Positions 35,163 to 43,934 of a DNA stretch of 64,000 nt are shown here, one piece after another. Below the pieces are notes generated by a model that searched no databases, was not told where the DNA came from, and saw only the letters and a program-made list of their open reading frames with translations. The stretch spans positions 5,146,001 to 5,210,000 of the forward strand of contig NZ_JAANOU010000001.1 of the NCBI RefSeq assembly GCF_011758765.1, given 5' to 3'. Source of the DNA: Amycolatopsis viridis (GTDB lineage: Bacteria > Actinomycetota > Actinomycetes > Mycobacteriales > Pseudonocardiaceae). Made by a program: the position numbers and the translations under genes. Numbering within the stretch: position 1 is the first letter of the stretch; the number at the start of each line of letters is the position of its first letter.

Positions 35163-36221
35163 ATGCCGGCCGACCCGCCTGCCCGCGGCTCGCTGGCGCT
35201 CACCAGTCTGATCCCGGATGCCCGGCCCGCGACCGAGGTGTTCCCGCCCGCACACGGTGAGCTGCCCGTCACCGGTGCCACGGCACCGTCCCGGCGGACG
35301 CCGGAGCAGCCGCCCCGGCGCACCAAGGTCAAGCTGACCCCGCCGCGCTGCCGGTACGCCAACGACCCCGATCGCATCGACGACACGGATGTGCGGGTCT
35401 ACGAGGTCGCCCCGGCGACCGGCCTCGGCTCGTTCGACCTCGGCAACGTGCCCGCGTCGGTGACCCCGCCGCGCAGCTGGCGCAAGGCCGCCTGGTTCGC
35501 CACCGCCTCGTCCGGTGGCGTGGTCGTGGCGCTGATGTTCGCCGGCTCGGCGTTCGTCGCCAAACCGGCGCCCGACCAGGCCGGCGGCGGATGGATCCCC
35601 GGCCTCGGCGGCGGCGTGCCCACCCTCTCCGGGGAGCAGATCGCGCCGCCCAGCCCCGGCGGCGACGAGAGCCACACGACGGCGAGCACGCCCCACGACG
35701 AAGCGACCCCGCCGGCCACGGACCCGGTCTCCGCGGATGCCGGGGCGACCGGAAGCGCCGGCGTACGCGCACCGGGCCGGAGCACGGCCGAGAGCACCAC
35801 CTCGTCCACGGGGCCGGCGAGCGAACCGGCTGCCGCGGCACCCGCTTCCACCACCCCGGCCGTCCCGCGCAAGCCGCCGCCGTCGCCCGCGCCCTACGAC
35901 GCGGACCCCACCCGGTTCACGTTCTCCCAGGAGGACCCGAAGAAGCTGGCGAGCACGTCGCAGAGCTACCTCGACACGGTCACCGAGAACGCCGAGGCGG
36001 CCCACGAGATGACCGGCGGTGGGCTGCGGCAGGAGGGCATCGAGGGCCTCCAGCGCAAGTACGCGCAGGTGGCCTACTTCGAGGTCAAACACATCCGGGT
36101 GCACCAGTACGATGGCAAGGCGGTGTGCACCGTGCAGACCGTCTACAAGGACGGCCGGCAGGTCACCGAGGAACGCACGCTCGAGTTCTCCGGAGACAAG
36201 ATCACCAGCGACGATGCCTGA
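35163..36221 (+). CDS. Bitopic membrane protein with extracellular C-terminal domain
   Basis: A 352-aa protein. About 130 cytoplasmic residues include two basic, proline-rich segments, then one membrane helix (FATASSGGVVVALMFAGSAFV). A Ser/Thr/Pro-rich extracellular linker (about 100 residues) precedes a C-terminal domain (FTFSQEDPKKLASTSQSYLD, YAQVAYFEVKHIRVHQYDGK, TVQTVYKDGRQVTEERTLEF). That domain has the strand pattern of an NTF2-like or anti-sigma-associated fold. ATG 35163 is the best start because the conserved-looking N-terminus begins there; the frame is open upstream. Function unknown. The next gene has the same architecture, suggesting a functional pair. Confidence 0.65.
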   Translation: MPADPPARGSLALTSLIPDARPATEVFPPAHGELPVTGATAPSRRTPEQPPRRTKVKLTPPRCRYANDPDRIDDTDVRVYEVAPATGLGSFDLGNVPASVTPPRSWRKAAWFATASSGGVVVALMFAGSAFVAKPAPDQAGGGWIPGLGGGVPTLSGEQIAPPSPGGDESHTTASTPHDEATPPATDPVSADAGATGSAGVRAPGRSTAESTTSSTGPASEPAAAAPASTTPAVPRKPPPSPAPYDADPTRFTFSQEDPKKLASTSQSYLDTVTENAEAAHEMTGGGLRQEGIEGLQRKYAQVAYFEVKHIRVHQYDGKAVCTVQTVYKDGRQVTEERTLEFSGDKITSDDA

Positions 36222-36379
36222 AGCCCGACTGCGCCAGGTGGGTGATGGTCACTGCCGTTCGTCGTACCGTGACGCCCCTCCACCGATCGTGGGTGGCCGG
36301 TAACGCGCGACCGGGGTTCGCTGATGAACAGCACGACAAACCCCGGTCCCCCGACACGGAAGATCCAGACGACAGGTCC

Positions 36380-37222
36380 ATGAGAGTCGCACACGAACGG
36401 CAGCGCGAGACCCGCGCGCCGGAGGCCCTCCGCGTCGAGGAGCTGATCTCCCCCGAGATCCTCGACAACGAGATGGTCGACCGCGAGTACCTCACCCAGG
36501 TGTTCCGCGAACCGCGGAAGTACCTGCCGCCACCGCGCGTCCGGAACCGGACCGAGCCGCAGCGGGAGCCGGAGAGCCGGGGCGCGAAGCTCGCCAAGCT
36601 CACCGGGCTGACCATGGCCGGCACGTTGCTCGTCGGCGCCGTCGTCGCGTCGTCGGTCCTCAGCCGCAGCCGGGACCAGTCGGCGGCACCGGCCGCACCC
36701 GTTCCGCCGCAGATCACCGGCGTCGCCGCGCTGGGCGGGTTCGCGTCGACCGGGACGCCGCAGGCGCGGCGGGGCGGTAACGCCGCCGGTCACGCTCCGG
36801 CGAGCACCAGCTCGGCCGCTCCGGCGCCGGTGGCCCAGACGCAGACACCGGCGGCCGGCGCCCTGACCCCACCGGGCAGCTCCGCCGCGCCGACGACCAC
36901 GGCACCCGCGCCGACGCCGGCGCAGAAGCTCGCGGTGGTCCGCGAGTTCTACCGGCGGGTGGACGACGCGCCGGAGAAGGCGCTGGACCTGCTCAGCCCG
37001 GCGCTGGCCGGTGAGGAGGCCGGTGACCTCGTGCGGGCGTGGAGCACCATGCGCCAGGTCGAGGTGACCGACGCGCACGTCCAGCCCGACGGGTCGGTGC
37101 TCGCGGTGGTGCTGATGCGCCGCGACGACGGCACGCGGCTGCGGGTCACGCAGCAATTCGGCCTGGACCGGACCGGCCGCAGCATCTCGGAGGCGGTCCT
37201 GCTGGCCGCCGAGGAGCTGTAG
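36380..37222 (+). CDS. Second bitopic membrane protein with extracellular NTF2-like domain
   Basis: A 280-aa protein. The cytoplasmic part (about 75 residues) has VEELISPEILDNEMVDREYL. One transmembrane helix follows (LTGLTMAGTLLVGAVVASSV), then a Pro/Ala/Thr-rich linker. The extracellular domain (QKLAVVREFYRRVDDAPEKA; LVRAWSTMRQVEVTDAHVQP; SVLAVVLMRRDDGTRLRVTQ) resembles the NTF2-like folds found in actinobacterial anti-sigma-like and kinase-associated proteins. The start is ATG 36380 with a weak AGG site. It follows the 352-aa paralogue-like gene by 158 bases and precedes a Ser/Thr kinase, so it may act in the same envelope-sensing pathway. Confidence 0.65.
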   Translation: MRVAHERQRETRAPEALRVEELISPEILDNEMVDREYLTQVFREPRKYLPPPRVRNRTEPQREPESRGAKLAKLTGLTMAGTLLVGAVVASSVLSRSRDQSAAPAAPVPPQITGVAALGGFASTGTPQARRGGNAAGHAPASTSSAAPAPVAQTQTPAAGALTPPGSSAAPTTTAPAPTPAQKLAVVREFYRRVDDAPEKALDLLSPALAGEEAGDLVRAWSTMRQVEVTDAHVQPDGSVLAVVLMRRDDGTRLRVTQQFGLDRTGRSISEAVLLAAEEL

Positions 37223-37405
37223 CGGCTGCTATACCAGGCGTGGTCTTCCCACGCCAGACAGTGCCGGATGCATGTGCGCAGAGTGAGCACCCTAGCCTTG
37301 ACCGAAACGGATCTGGCCAAACCGGCCTACGGGCCGAGCTACGTGCAGAGGCTCCCAGGCGTGCGGCACTGCGTCACGCCCTGAAACAGCCCCGAAGGAG
37401 GTCGC

Positions 37406-38932
37406 GTGAGCGACGAGGGTCGCCTGGTCGCCGGCCGGTACCGGATCGAACGGCGAATCGGCACCGGCGCCATGGGCACGGTGTGGCAGGCGCACGACGA
37501 GCTGCTCGGACGAGCGGTCGCGATCAAGCAGCTGCTCCTGCAGCCGGGGCTGGACCCGCACGAGGCCGAGGACGCCAAACAGCGCACCATGCGCGAGGGC
37601 CGGATCGCCGCGCGGTTGCACCATCCCAACGCGATCTCCGTGTTCGACGTGGTCACCGACGACAACGGCCACCCGTGCCTGGTGATGGAGTACCTGCCGT
37701 CGACCAGCCTCGCCGAGCTGCTGCGGGAGCGGAAGACCCTGCCGCCGCGCGAGGTCGCGCGCGTCGGCGCCCAGATCGCCGCCGCGCTCAAGGAGGCGCA
37801 CGCGGTCGGCATCGTGCACCGCGACATCAAGCCGGGCAACATCCTCCTCGCCGACAACGGTGTGGTGAAGATCACCGACTTCGGTATCTCGCGGGCCAAG
37901 GACGACGTCACGGTCACCAAGACCGGGATGATCGCCGGCACCCCGGCCTACCTGGCGCCGGAGGTCGCGATCGGTGGCGACCCCGGTCCGGAGGCGGACG
38001 TCTTCTCGCTCGGCTCGACGCTGTACGCGGCGTGCGAGGGCCAGCCCCCGTTCGGGCTGAGCGAGAACACCCTGAGCCTGCTGCACGCGGTCGCCGCGGG
38101 GCAGATCAACCCGCCGCGGCAGTCCGGCCCGCTGGCGAGCGTGCTGGCCGTGCTGCTGCACCCCGAGACCCGCCACCGCCCGACCGCCGCGGAGGCGGAG
38201 GAGCTGCTCGCCGCGGTGGCCCGCGGCGAGACCCCGCTGGGCGGTCCGGCGGCGGAGACCCGGTTCGCACCCTCGGGCGGGGCGCTCGCCGGCGGTGCAC
38301 TCGCCGCCGGAGCGCTCGGCGCGGCTGCGGCCGCCGGGAGCACCCGAGCGATGCGTGGCGACAACTTCGGCCCGCAGGCGGGCACCCTGGGCGCGGCGGG
38401 CAACCAGTTCTACGACGAGTACGACGACTACGCGCCCACTTCGGCCTACCCCGCGGACGACTACGACCGCCAGGGCGCGACCCGTGCGGCGCCGGCCGGC
38501 CACGACGACGAGCCGGCACCCGCCGCGGACGCGGACGACGAGGACAAGCCGGGCAAGTGGAAGGTGCCGGCAGCCATCGGCGCCGTGGTGGTCGCCGGTC
38601 TGGTGGCCCTCGGCATCTGGCTGTTCAGCGGACCGGGCGACAACCCGACGAACACCACCGAGACCAAACCACCGGCCATTCCGGCGCCGCTGACGAGCTC
38701 GCCGGTGGGGAAGACGGAGAACTGGACGCCGACCGCGGGCAGGCCCACCCAGTTCGACGACGTGCCGACGAAGGCCACCGGTTCGCGTCGCAGTACCTTC
38801 GAGGAGAGTGCCGTGGAGCACCCCACCTCGCCTCCCAAGCAGACCTCGTCCAGGACAGTGGTCCAGACCACTCAGCCGGAGAAGACCCCGACCGACGAGT
38901 CGTCGGCGCCGCCGTCGAACAGCAACCCGTAG
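37406..38932 (+). CDS. PknB-type Ser/Thr protein kinase with one membrane helix
   Basis: A 508-aa receptor-like kinase. The cytoplasmic kinase domain (about residues 11-270) is complete: glycine loop GTGAMGTVW (19-27), Lys41 in VAIKQ, HRDIKPGN with catalytic Asp140, DFG at 158-160 and the activation segment TGMIAGTPAYLAPE. An Ala/Gly-rich and acidic juxtamembrane region follows. Then come one transmembrane helix (AAIGAVVVAGLVALGIWLF, about 390-410) and a Thr/Pro/Ser-rich extracellular tail without PASTA repeats. The GTG start has AAGGAGGT at ideal spacing. A pseudokinase gene follows 83 bases downstream, so the two may work together. Confidence 0.95.
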   Translation: MSDEGRLVAGRYRIERRIGTGAMGTVWQAHDELLGRAVAIKQLLLQPGLDPHEAEDAKQRTMREGRIAARLHHPNAISVFDVVTDDNGHPCLVMEYLPSTSLAELLRERKTLPPREVARVGAQIAAALKEAHAVGIVHRDIKPGNILLADNGVVKITDFGISRAKDDVTVTKTGMIAGTPAYLAPEVAIGGDPGPEADVFSLGSTLYAACEGQPPFGLSENTLSLLHAVAAGQINPPRQSGPLASVLAVLLHPETRHRPTAAEAEELLAAVARGETPLGGPAAETRFAPSGGALAGGALAAGALGAAAAAGSTRAMRGDNFGPQAGTLGAAGNQFYDEYDDYAPTSAYPADDYDRQGATRAAPAGHDDEPAPAADADDEDKPGKWKVPAAIGAVVVAGLVALGIWLFSGPGDNPTNTTETKPPAIPAPLTSSPVGKTENWTPTAGRPTQFDDVPTKATGSRRSTFEESAVEHPTSPPKQTSSRTVVQTTQPEKTPTDESSAPPSNSNP

Positions 38933-39015
38933 CAACGACAGCCGGAAACCTTCCGGATCAGTCAGTAGGGTGGTGGGGGAAACCATCCGACACGCCGGGA
39001 CGACGAGAGGGTGTA

Positions 39016-39960
39016 GTGGGTACTGAGGACGCACTCGTCGGCGGCCGGTACCGGCTGGATCAGCCGATCGGTCGCGGGCGGGCCGGGATTGTCTGGCTGA
39101 CGTACGACACACAGCTGAACCGCACCGTCGCCGCGAAGAAGATGTCCGTCGCGCCGGGCCACAGCGAGCAGGCCGTCGCCACCGCGATGGACGAGGGCCG
39201 CGCGGCGATGCGGATCCAGCACAACTGCGCGATCGGCGTCTACGACGTGTTGCGGGACGGGCCGGACCCGTGGCTGGTCATGGAGTACGTGCCGTCCCGC
39301 AACATGGCGGACTTCCTCACCGAGTACGGCACCCTGACCCCGGAGCAGACCGCGTTCCTGGGTATCCAGCTGGCCTCCGCGCTGGCCGCGGCCCACCAGG
39401 CCGGCGTCGTGCACCGCGGTCTCGAACCGGGCAACGTGCTGCTCGCCGACGACGGCGGCGTCAAGGTCACCGACATCGGGTTCACCGGCGCGGGGTTCAA
39501 CCCGGCCTACCGGGCGCCGGAGCTGTCCCGCGGAGCGACTGCGGCACCGGCCACCGACGTGTTCTCCCTGGGCGCGACGCTGTACACCGCCGTGGAGGGC
39601 GTGCCGCCGTACGGCGAGCACGGCAACGGGCCGCTGCGGCAACCCGAGAAGGCCGGTGTACTCGCACCGGCGCTGATGAAGCTGCTGCGCGAGGACCCGC
39701 TGAGCCGCCCCACGCTGCGCGACAGCATCACCTCGTTCCAGGCCATCACCCAGGGACGGCAGACAGCCTTCATCCCGCCGACCGCGCCCGCGTTGCCCAC
39801 GGTGCCCGCGTTCCGGGCCCAGGAGCCGCCGCCCCCGCCGCCACGGCAGCCGGTGGTCAAGCTGTCCCCGGCACGGGTGCGCCAGCTGATCCTGGCAACC
39901 ATGGCGGTGCTGGCCGCCGCCGCGATCGGGATCGGGGTCACCCAGCTGCTGTTCCTCTAG
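39016..39960 (+). CDS. Membrane-anchored Ser/Thr pseudokinase
   Basis: A 314-aa protein of the same kinase family, with the activity residues lost. The glycine loop is altered (GRGRAGIVW). The HRD motif reads HRGLEPGN (133-140), so the catalytic Asp is Gly and the following Lys is Glu. The DFG motif reads DIG. Only the ATP-site Lys (AAKK) and general fold (DVFSLGATLYTAVEG) remain. A Pro-rich linker leads to a C-terminal membrane helix (LILATMAVLAAAAIGIGV) at the very end. Start is GTG. It probably acts as a scaffold or regulator of the upstream kinase. Its stop shares the CTAG with the convergent LysR gene. Confidence 0.9.
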   Translation: MGTEDALVGGRYRLDQPIGRGRAGIVWLTYDTQLNRTVAAKKMSVAPGHSEQAVATAMDEGRAAMRIQHNCAIGVYDVLRDGPDPWLVMEYVPSRNMADFLTEYGTLTPEQTAFLGIQLASALAAAHQAGVVHRGLEPGNVLLADDGGVKVTDIGFTGAGFNPAYRAPELSRGATAAPATDVFSLGATLYTAVEGVPPYGEHGNGPLRQPEKAGVLAPALMKLLREDPLSRPTLRDSITSFQAITQGRQTAFIPPTAPALPTVPAFRAQEPPPPPPRQPVVKLSPARVRQLILATMAVLAAAAIGIGVTQLLFL

Positions 39961-40847
39961 GCCCCGCGGGTCTTGAGCACCTGGATCAGGTGCCGGACGG
40001 CCGGCTGGTCGCGCGACCGGGTCGCGACGACGGCGTGGATCGGGCGGATCGGTTCCGGGTTGCGGATCCGGCGGACCACCGCGCCCGGCTGCGGCGCGCC
40101 CAGGCCGAGCACGGGAACCAGGCTGATTCCCAGCCCGGCCGCGACGAAGCCCTGCGCCGTGGCGTAGTCCTCGCACTCCATCGCGAAGTTCGGCACGAAA
40201 CCGGCGGCTCCGCAGGCCGCCATGAGCACGTCCCGGCAGGGGCCGGGGGTGACTTCGTTGTTGATCCACGGCTCGTCCGCCAGGTCGGTGAGGTCCACCA
40301 CCTTCTTGCGGGCGAGCGGGTGCGTCTTCGGCAGCGTCACCCGGTACGGGTCGTCGAGCAGGTGGTACTGCTCGACCCCGGCCTTGCGGTACTCACCGTG
40401 GAACACCACGATCGCCACGTCGGCGTCACCGTTTTCCACCTGCGACAACGCCTCCCCGGGTTCGAGGAGCCGCAGGTCCAGCTGCACACCGGGATACTCG
40501 CTGCGCAGCGCCGCCACCGCCGGGGGCACCAGCGACGCACCGGCGGTCGCGAAGTAGCGGATTGCCAGGCGGCCGGTGCGGCCCGCCTTCAGGTCGGCCA
40601 GCTCCGCCTCGGCCTGGGACAGCTGGACGGACAACGCCTCGGCGTGCTCGGACAGCAACGCGCCCGCGGGCGTGGGCCGAACACCGCGGCCGACCCGTTC
40701 CAGCAGGAGCGCGCCCGCCTCGCGCTCCAAAGTGGACAGCTGCTGGCTGATCGCGGACGGGGTGTAGCCGAGGTTCCGGGCGGCGGCACTGATCGAGCCG
40801 CCCACCACCACGGCCCGCAGCACCTGGAGTCGCCGGACGTCGAGCAT
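39957..40847 (-). CDS. LysR-family transcriptional regulator
   Basis: A 296-aa regulator. The N-terminal winged helix-turn-helix is RRLQVLRAVVVGGSISAAAR, NLGYTPSAISQQLSTLEREA, GALLLERVGRGVRPTPAG. The periplasmic-binding-protein-like effector domain covers about residues 90-290. The start is ATG at 40847. It diverges from an EamA-type transporter with 82 bases between starts, the usual arrangement in which a LysR protein controls its neighbour and itself. The inducer is unknown. Its stop codon overlaps that of the pseudokinase gene in a shared CTAG. Confidence 0.93.
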   Translation of the reverse strand: MLDVRRLQVLRAVVVGGSISAAARNLGYTPSAISQQLSTLEREAGALLLERVGRGVRPTPAGALLSEHAEALSVQLSQAEAELADLKAGRTGRLAIRYFATAGASLVPPAVAALRSEYPGVQLDLRLLEPGEALSQVENGDADVAIVVFHGEYRKAGVEQYHLLDDPYRVTLPKTHPLARKKVVDLTDLADEPWINNEVTPGPCRDVLMAACGAAGFVPNFAMECEDYATAQGFVAAGLGISLVPVLGLGAPQPGAVVRRIRNPEPIRPIHAVVATRSRDQPAVRHLIQVLKTRGA

Positions 40848-40929
40848 GACCCGATCCTACAGTTTTGCTAACGCTGGCGTGCAGGAATTTTCGCTTGTCC
40901 TTACGTGTCGCGCCCGCGATGGTGGAGTC

Positions 40930-41850
40930 GTGGGTGAACTGAAGACACTTCTGCGCCTGGGTGCGCTGGCGCTGATGTGGGGATCGAGCTTCCTCTGGAT
41001 CAAGATCGGGCTGACCGCGTTCACGCCGGTGCAGCTCGTGCTCATCCGCACGGCGCTGGGCAGCGCGGTGCTGGTCGGGCTCTGCTACGGCGCGGGCGAC
41101 CGGCTCCCGGCCGGCCGCCGGATCTGGCGGCACCTGCTCGTCGCGGCGTTGTTCCACAACGCGGTGCCGTTCCTGCTGATCGCGGTCGGCGAGCGGACCG
41201 TCAGCTCCGGCATCACCGGGGTGCTGAACGCGACCGTCCCGCTGTGGACGCTGGTCATGGCGCTGTTGGTGGGCACCGAGCGCCGGCTCGGCCCACCGAA
41301 GCTCGCCGGGCTGCTCGTCGGACTGGCCGGCAGCGTGCTGATCTTCGCGCCGTGGCAGGAGTCCGGCCTGCTCAGCTGGGGCGCTCTGGCCTGCGTCGCC
41401 GCCGCGGTGAGCTACGGTTTCGTGAACGTCTACGAGGGCAAGTACCTGTCGGCCGTGGGCTCGTCGCCGGTCGCGGTCGCGGGAGCCCAGATGAGCGCCG
41501 CCACCGGGCTCACGGTGCTCGCGATGCCGGTCGGCGGCACGGCACCGGTCCACCTGTCCCCCGGGCCGGTGATCGCCGTGGTCGTCCTCGGGGTGTTCTC
41601 GACCGGGGTCGCGTTCGCGCTGAACTACCGGCTGCTGGCGACCGAGAGCGCGGTCACGGTGTCCGTCGTCGGCTACCTGCTGCCCGTGGTGTCCCTGGTC
41701 CTCGGCACGCTCGTCCTCGGCGAATCCCTCAACCCGCGTGTGCTGACCGGGGTGGCCGTCGTGCTGGCCGGTGTCGCGCTCACCCGCGTGCGACGGCGGG
41801 TCGTGACTCAGACCAGCCTGCGGTCGGAGGCCCAGCGGGAAAGCTCGTAG
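40930..41850 (+). CDS. EamA/DMT-family transporter
   Basis: A 306-aa protein with ten membrane helices in two EamA repeats, starting LLRLGALALMWGSSFLWIKI. The second repeat begins about residue 150 (LLSWGALACVAAAVSYGFVN) and ends in GVAVVLAGVALTRVRRR. Members export amino acids, nucleosides or drugs. The GTG at 40930 has GGAG just upstream; an upstream extension lacks hydrophobic character. It diverges from the LysR regulator. Its last 43 bases overlap the 3' end of the convergent response-regulator gene. Confidence 0.9.
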   Translation: MGELKTLLRLGALALMWGSSFLWIKIGLTAFTPVQLVLIRTALGSAVLVGLCYGAGDRLPAGRRIWRHLLVAALFHNAVPFLLIAVGERTVSSGITGVLNATVPLWTLVMALLVGTERRLGPPKLAGLLVGLAGSVLIFAPWQESGLLSWGALACVAAAVSYGFVNVYEGKYLSAVGSSPVAVAGAQMSAATGLTVLAMPVGGTAPVHLSPGPVIAVVVLGVFSTGVAFALNYRLLATESAVTVSVVGYLLPVVSLVLGTLVLGESLNPRVLTGVAVVLAGVALTRVRRRVVTQTSLRSEAQRESS

Positions 41851-42482
41851 CGGTTCGACAGCTGGGTCTTGCGCAGGACGCTGGAGACGTGCGTCTCGAC
41901 GGTCTTGACGGAGATGAACAGCTCCGAGGCGATCTCCTTGTAGGCGTAGCCGCGCGCGAGCAGGCGCAGGACGTCCCGCTCGCGCGGGGTCAGCAGGTCC
42001 AGCTCCGGGTCGCTGATCGGCGCGGAACCCGGCCGGTCGGCGAACGCGTCCAGCACGAACCCGGCCAGCCGCGGCGAGAACACCGCGTCGCCTTCCGCGA
42101 CGCGGGCAACCGCGCGGACCAGCTCCTTCGACGAGATCGTCTTGGTGACGTACCCGCGCGCCCCGGCGCGGATGACCGCGATGACGTCCTCGGCCGCGTC
42201 GGACACCGACAGCGCCAGGAACACGACATCCGGCAGCTCTTTGCGCACCCGGCGGAGCACCTCGGCGCCGCCGCCGTCGGGCATGTGCACGTCGAGCAGC
42301 ACGACCTGCGGCTTCGTGCGGACGATGCCGGCGACCGCCTCGGCGACCGAACCTGCCTCACCGACCACGCGCACCTCGTCGGTGATCGAGTCCAGTTCGG
42401 TGCGCACCCCCGCCCGGAACAGCGCGTGGTCGTCCACCAGGAACACGCTGATGGGGGCTTTCGGCTGCGGTGTCTCGCTCAA
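41808..42482 (-). CDS. NarL/FixJ-family response regulator (PspC-type two-component system)
   Basis: A 224-aa regulator. The receiver domain is standard: VFLVDDHALFRAGVRTEL with the acidic pair, phosphoacceptor Asp in VVLLDVHMPDGGG, and Lys in YVTKTIS. A LuxR-type DNA-binding domain (LTPRERDVLRLLARGYAYKE, then ELFISVKTVETHVSSVLRKT) ends the protein. Start is TTG with GGAGGG upstream. Its start overlaps the sensor-kinase stop by four bases (TTGA), so the pair is translationally coupled. It likely controls the divergent PspC-domain genes and responds to cell-envelope stress. Confidence 0.94.
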   Translation of the reverse strand: MSETPQPKAPISVFLVDDHALFRAGVRTELDSITDEVRVVGEAGSVAEAVAGIVRTKPQVVLLDVHMPDGGGAEVLRRVRKELPDVVFLALSVSDAAEDVIAVIRAGARGYVTKTISSKELVRAVARVAEGDAVFSPRLAGFVLDAFADRPGSAPISDPELDLLTPRERDVLRLLARGYAYKEIASELFISVKTVETHVSSVLRKTQLSNRYELSRWASDRRLV

Positions 42483-43819
42483 CGCGTCCCTCCGGATTCG
42501 GCTTTGATCGGCATTTCCAGCTGCACCTCTGTCCCGTCCCCCGGCGCCGTGCGCAGCCGTACCGTGCCGCCGTTGCGCTCCATCCTGCCCCGGATCGAAT
42601 CGGCCAGGCCATGCCGGTCCTCCGACACGCTGTCCGGGTCGAAGCCCTTGCCCCGGTCGCGCACGAACACGGTCACCGCGGTGGGCTCCACCTCCGCGTA
42701 CACGCTCACCTCGTCGACGCCCGCGTGCTTGGCCGCGTTGACCATCGCCTCGCGAGCGGCCAGCACCAGCGCGACGAGGCGGTCGTCCAGCTCGGCGTCA
42801 CCCACCACGACCTGCGAAACCGAGATCGCGAAGGTGTCCTCGACCTCGCCGCACGCGGTCGCGACAGCCTCCGACAGGCGGCCGCCGCCGACGTTCTTCG
42901 GCGCGCCGTAGCCGGCCGGGCCGTACAGCCAGCCGCGCAGCTCGCGTTCCTGGCTGCGCGCCAGCCGGGCCACCTCCTTCGGCGCCTCGGCCTGCTTCTG
43001 GATCAGCGCGAGGGTTTGCAGCACCGAGTCGTGCAGGTGCGCCGCGATCTCCGCGCGCTCCTCGGTGCGGATCCGGGCGCGCCGCTCCTCCCCCAGGTCC
43101 CGCACCATCCGCAGCCAGAACGGCACGGTCAGCACGGCCACCCCGACCAGGGTCGCGAGCACCGAGATCAGCGCGAACTGCACCTGGCCGAGCGTGCCGC
43201 TGCGCAGCACCACGACGGCGATGCCGGCGATCACCAGCGCCACGCCGGCCAGGACGCGGATCGCGGCCGACCACCCGCCACCACCCAGGACCACGCCCGC
43301 GACGCTGGAACGCGCGCCTTCCCGCCAGCGGCGGCGCTGCGACTCGTCCGCCTCTCGCCAGACAACGGCGGCACCGACGAGGGCGAGCGCCAGCGGCACC
43401 GCGACCCACCCGTTGATCGTGCCGGTGATCGCACCAACGGCGACCAGCAGGCCGATGCCCAGGACGAGCAGGCCGATCGCTTGCTGCTTCTCCTTCGGCG
43501 TGGACGGCGCGTCGGCCTCCTCGCGGCGCTGCTGCGGCACGAACACCCACAGCAACCCGTAGGCCACCAGGCCGGCCCCGCCGAAGGCGGCCAGCACCGC
43601 GAAGACCGCGCGCACCCACAGCACCTTCACGCCGAGGTGGTCAGCGAGGCCGGAGGCCACACCGGCGACGATGCGGCTCGACCGGCGGCGGTACAGCTTG
43701 GGCCGCTCGTCGGGCTCCGCCAGCTCCGTCCCGGCCGCCGCCGTCACGGCCGTCTCACCCGCGGGACGCGGTAGCGGCGTGGCGGTCTCGGTCCGGGGCT
43801 CTTCCTGCACGTGATCCAT
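42479..43819 (-). CDS. PspC-domain sensor histidine kinase
   Basis: A 446-aa sensor. The N-terminal PspC-type domain (KLYRRRSSRIVAGVASGLAD; GVKVLWVRAVFAVLAAFGGAG; YGLLWVFVPQQRRE) is followed by about three further helices. The HisKA_3 dimerisation segment has the phosphorylatable His in AAHLHDSVLQTLALIQ, and the ATPase domain has an N-box (EAMVNAAKHAG) and G-box (DRGKGFDPDS). ATG 43819 is chosen; ATG 43846 is also possible and neither has a good ribosome site. It acts with the coupled response regulator, and its divergent partner is a PspC-domain protein. Envelope-stress sensing is inferred from the PspC domain. Confidence 0.93.
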   Translation of the reverse strand: MDHVQEEPRTETATPLPRPAGETAVTAAAGTELAEPDERPKLYRRRSSRIVAGVASGLADHLGVKVLWVRAVFAVLAAFGGAGLVAYGLLWVFVPQQRREEADAPSTPKEKQQAIGLLVLGIGLLVAVGAITGTINGWVAVPLALALVGAAVVWREADESQRRRWREGARSSVAGVVLGGGGWSAAIRVLAGVALVIAGIAVVVLRSGTLGQVQFALISVLATLVGVAVLTVPFWLRMVRDLGEERRARIRTEERAEIAAHLHDSVLQTLALIQKQAEAPKEVARLARSQERELRGWLYGPAGYGAPKNVGGGRLSEAVATACGEVEDTFAISVSQVVVGDAELDDRLVALVLAAREAMVNAAKHAGVDEVSVYAEVEPTAVTVFVRDRGKGFDPDSVSEDRHGLADSIRGRMERNGGTVRLRTAPGDGTEVQLEMPIKAESGGTR

Positions 43820-43934
43820 GGTGGCACGGCGGCGAACACGATCCATCGGGGAATTCCCCCGGGATCCCCGCCCACGAAATCTCAGGGTCGTTCCCCGATG
43901 TGCGCGGGCGGCCCGCTGCACCATCCTCGTCACC

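Noticed and set aside
34886-35260. 124-codon frame before the 352-aa membrane protein
   Set aside because: No ribosome site, no family resemblance and basic, Pro/Arg-rich composition; overlaps the better-supported downstream gene in another frame.
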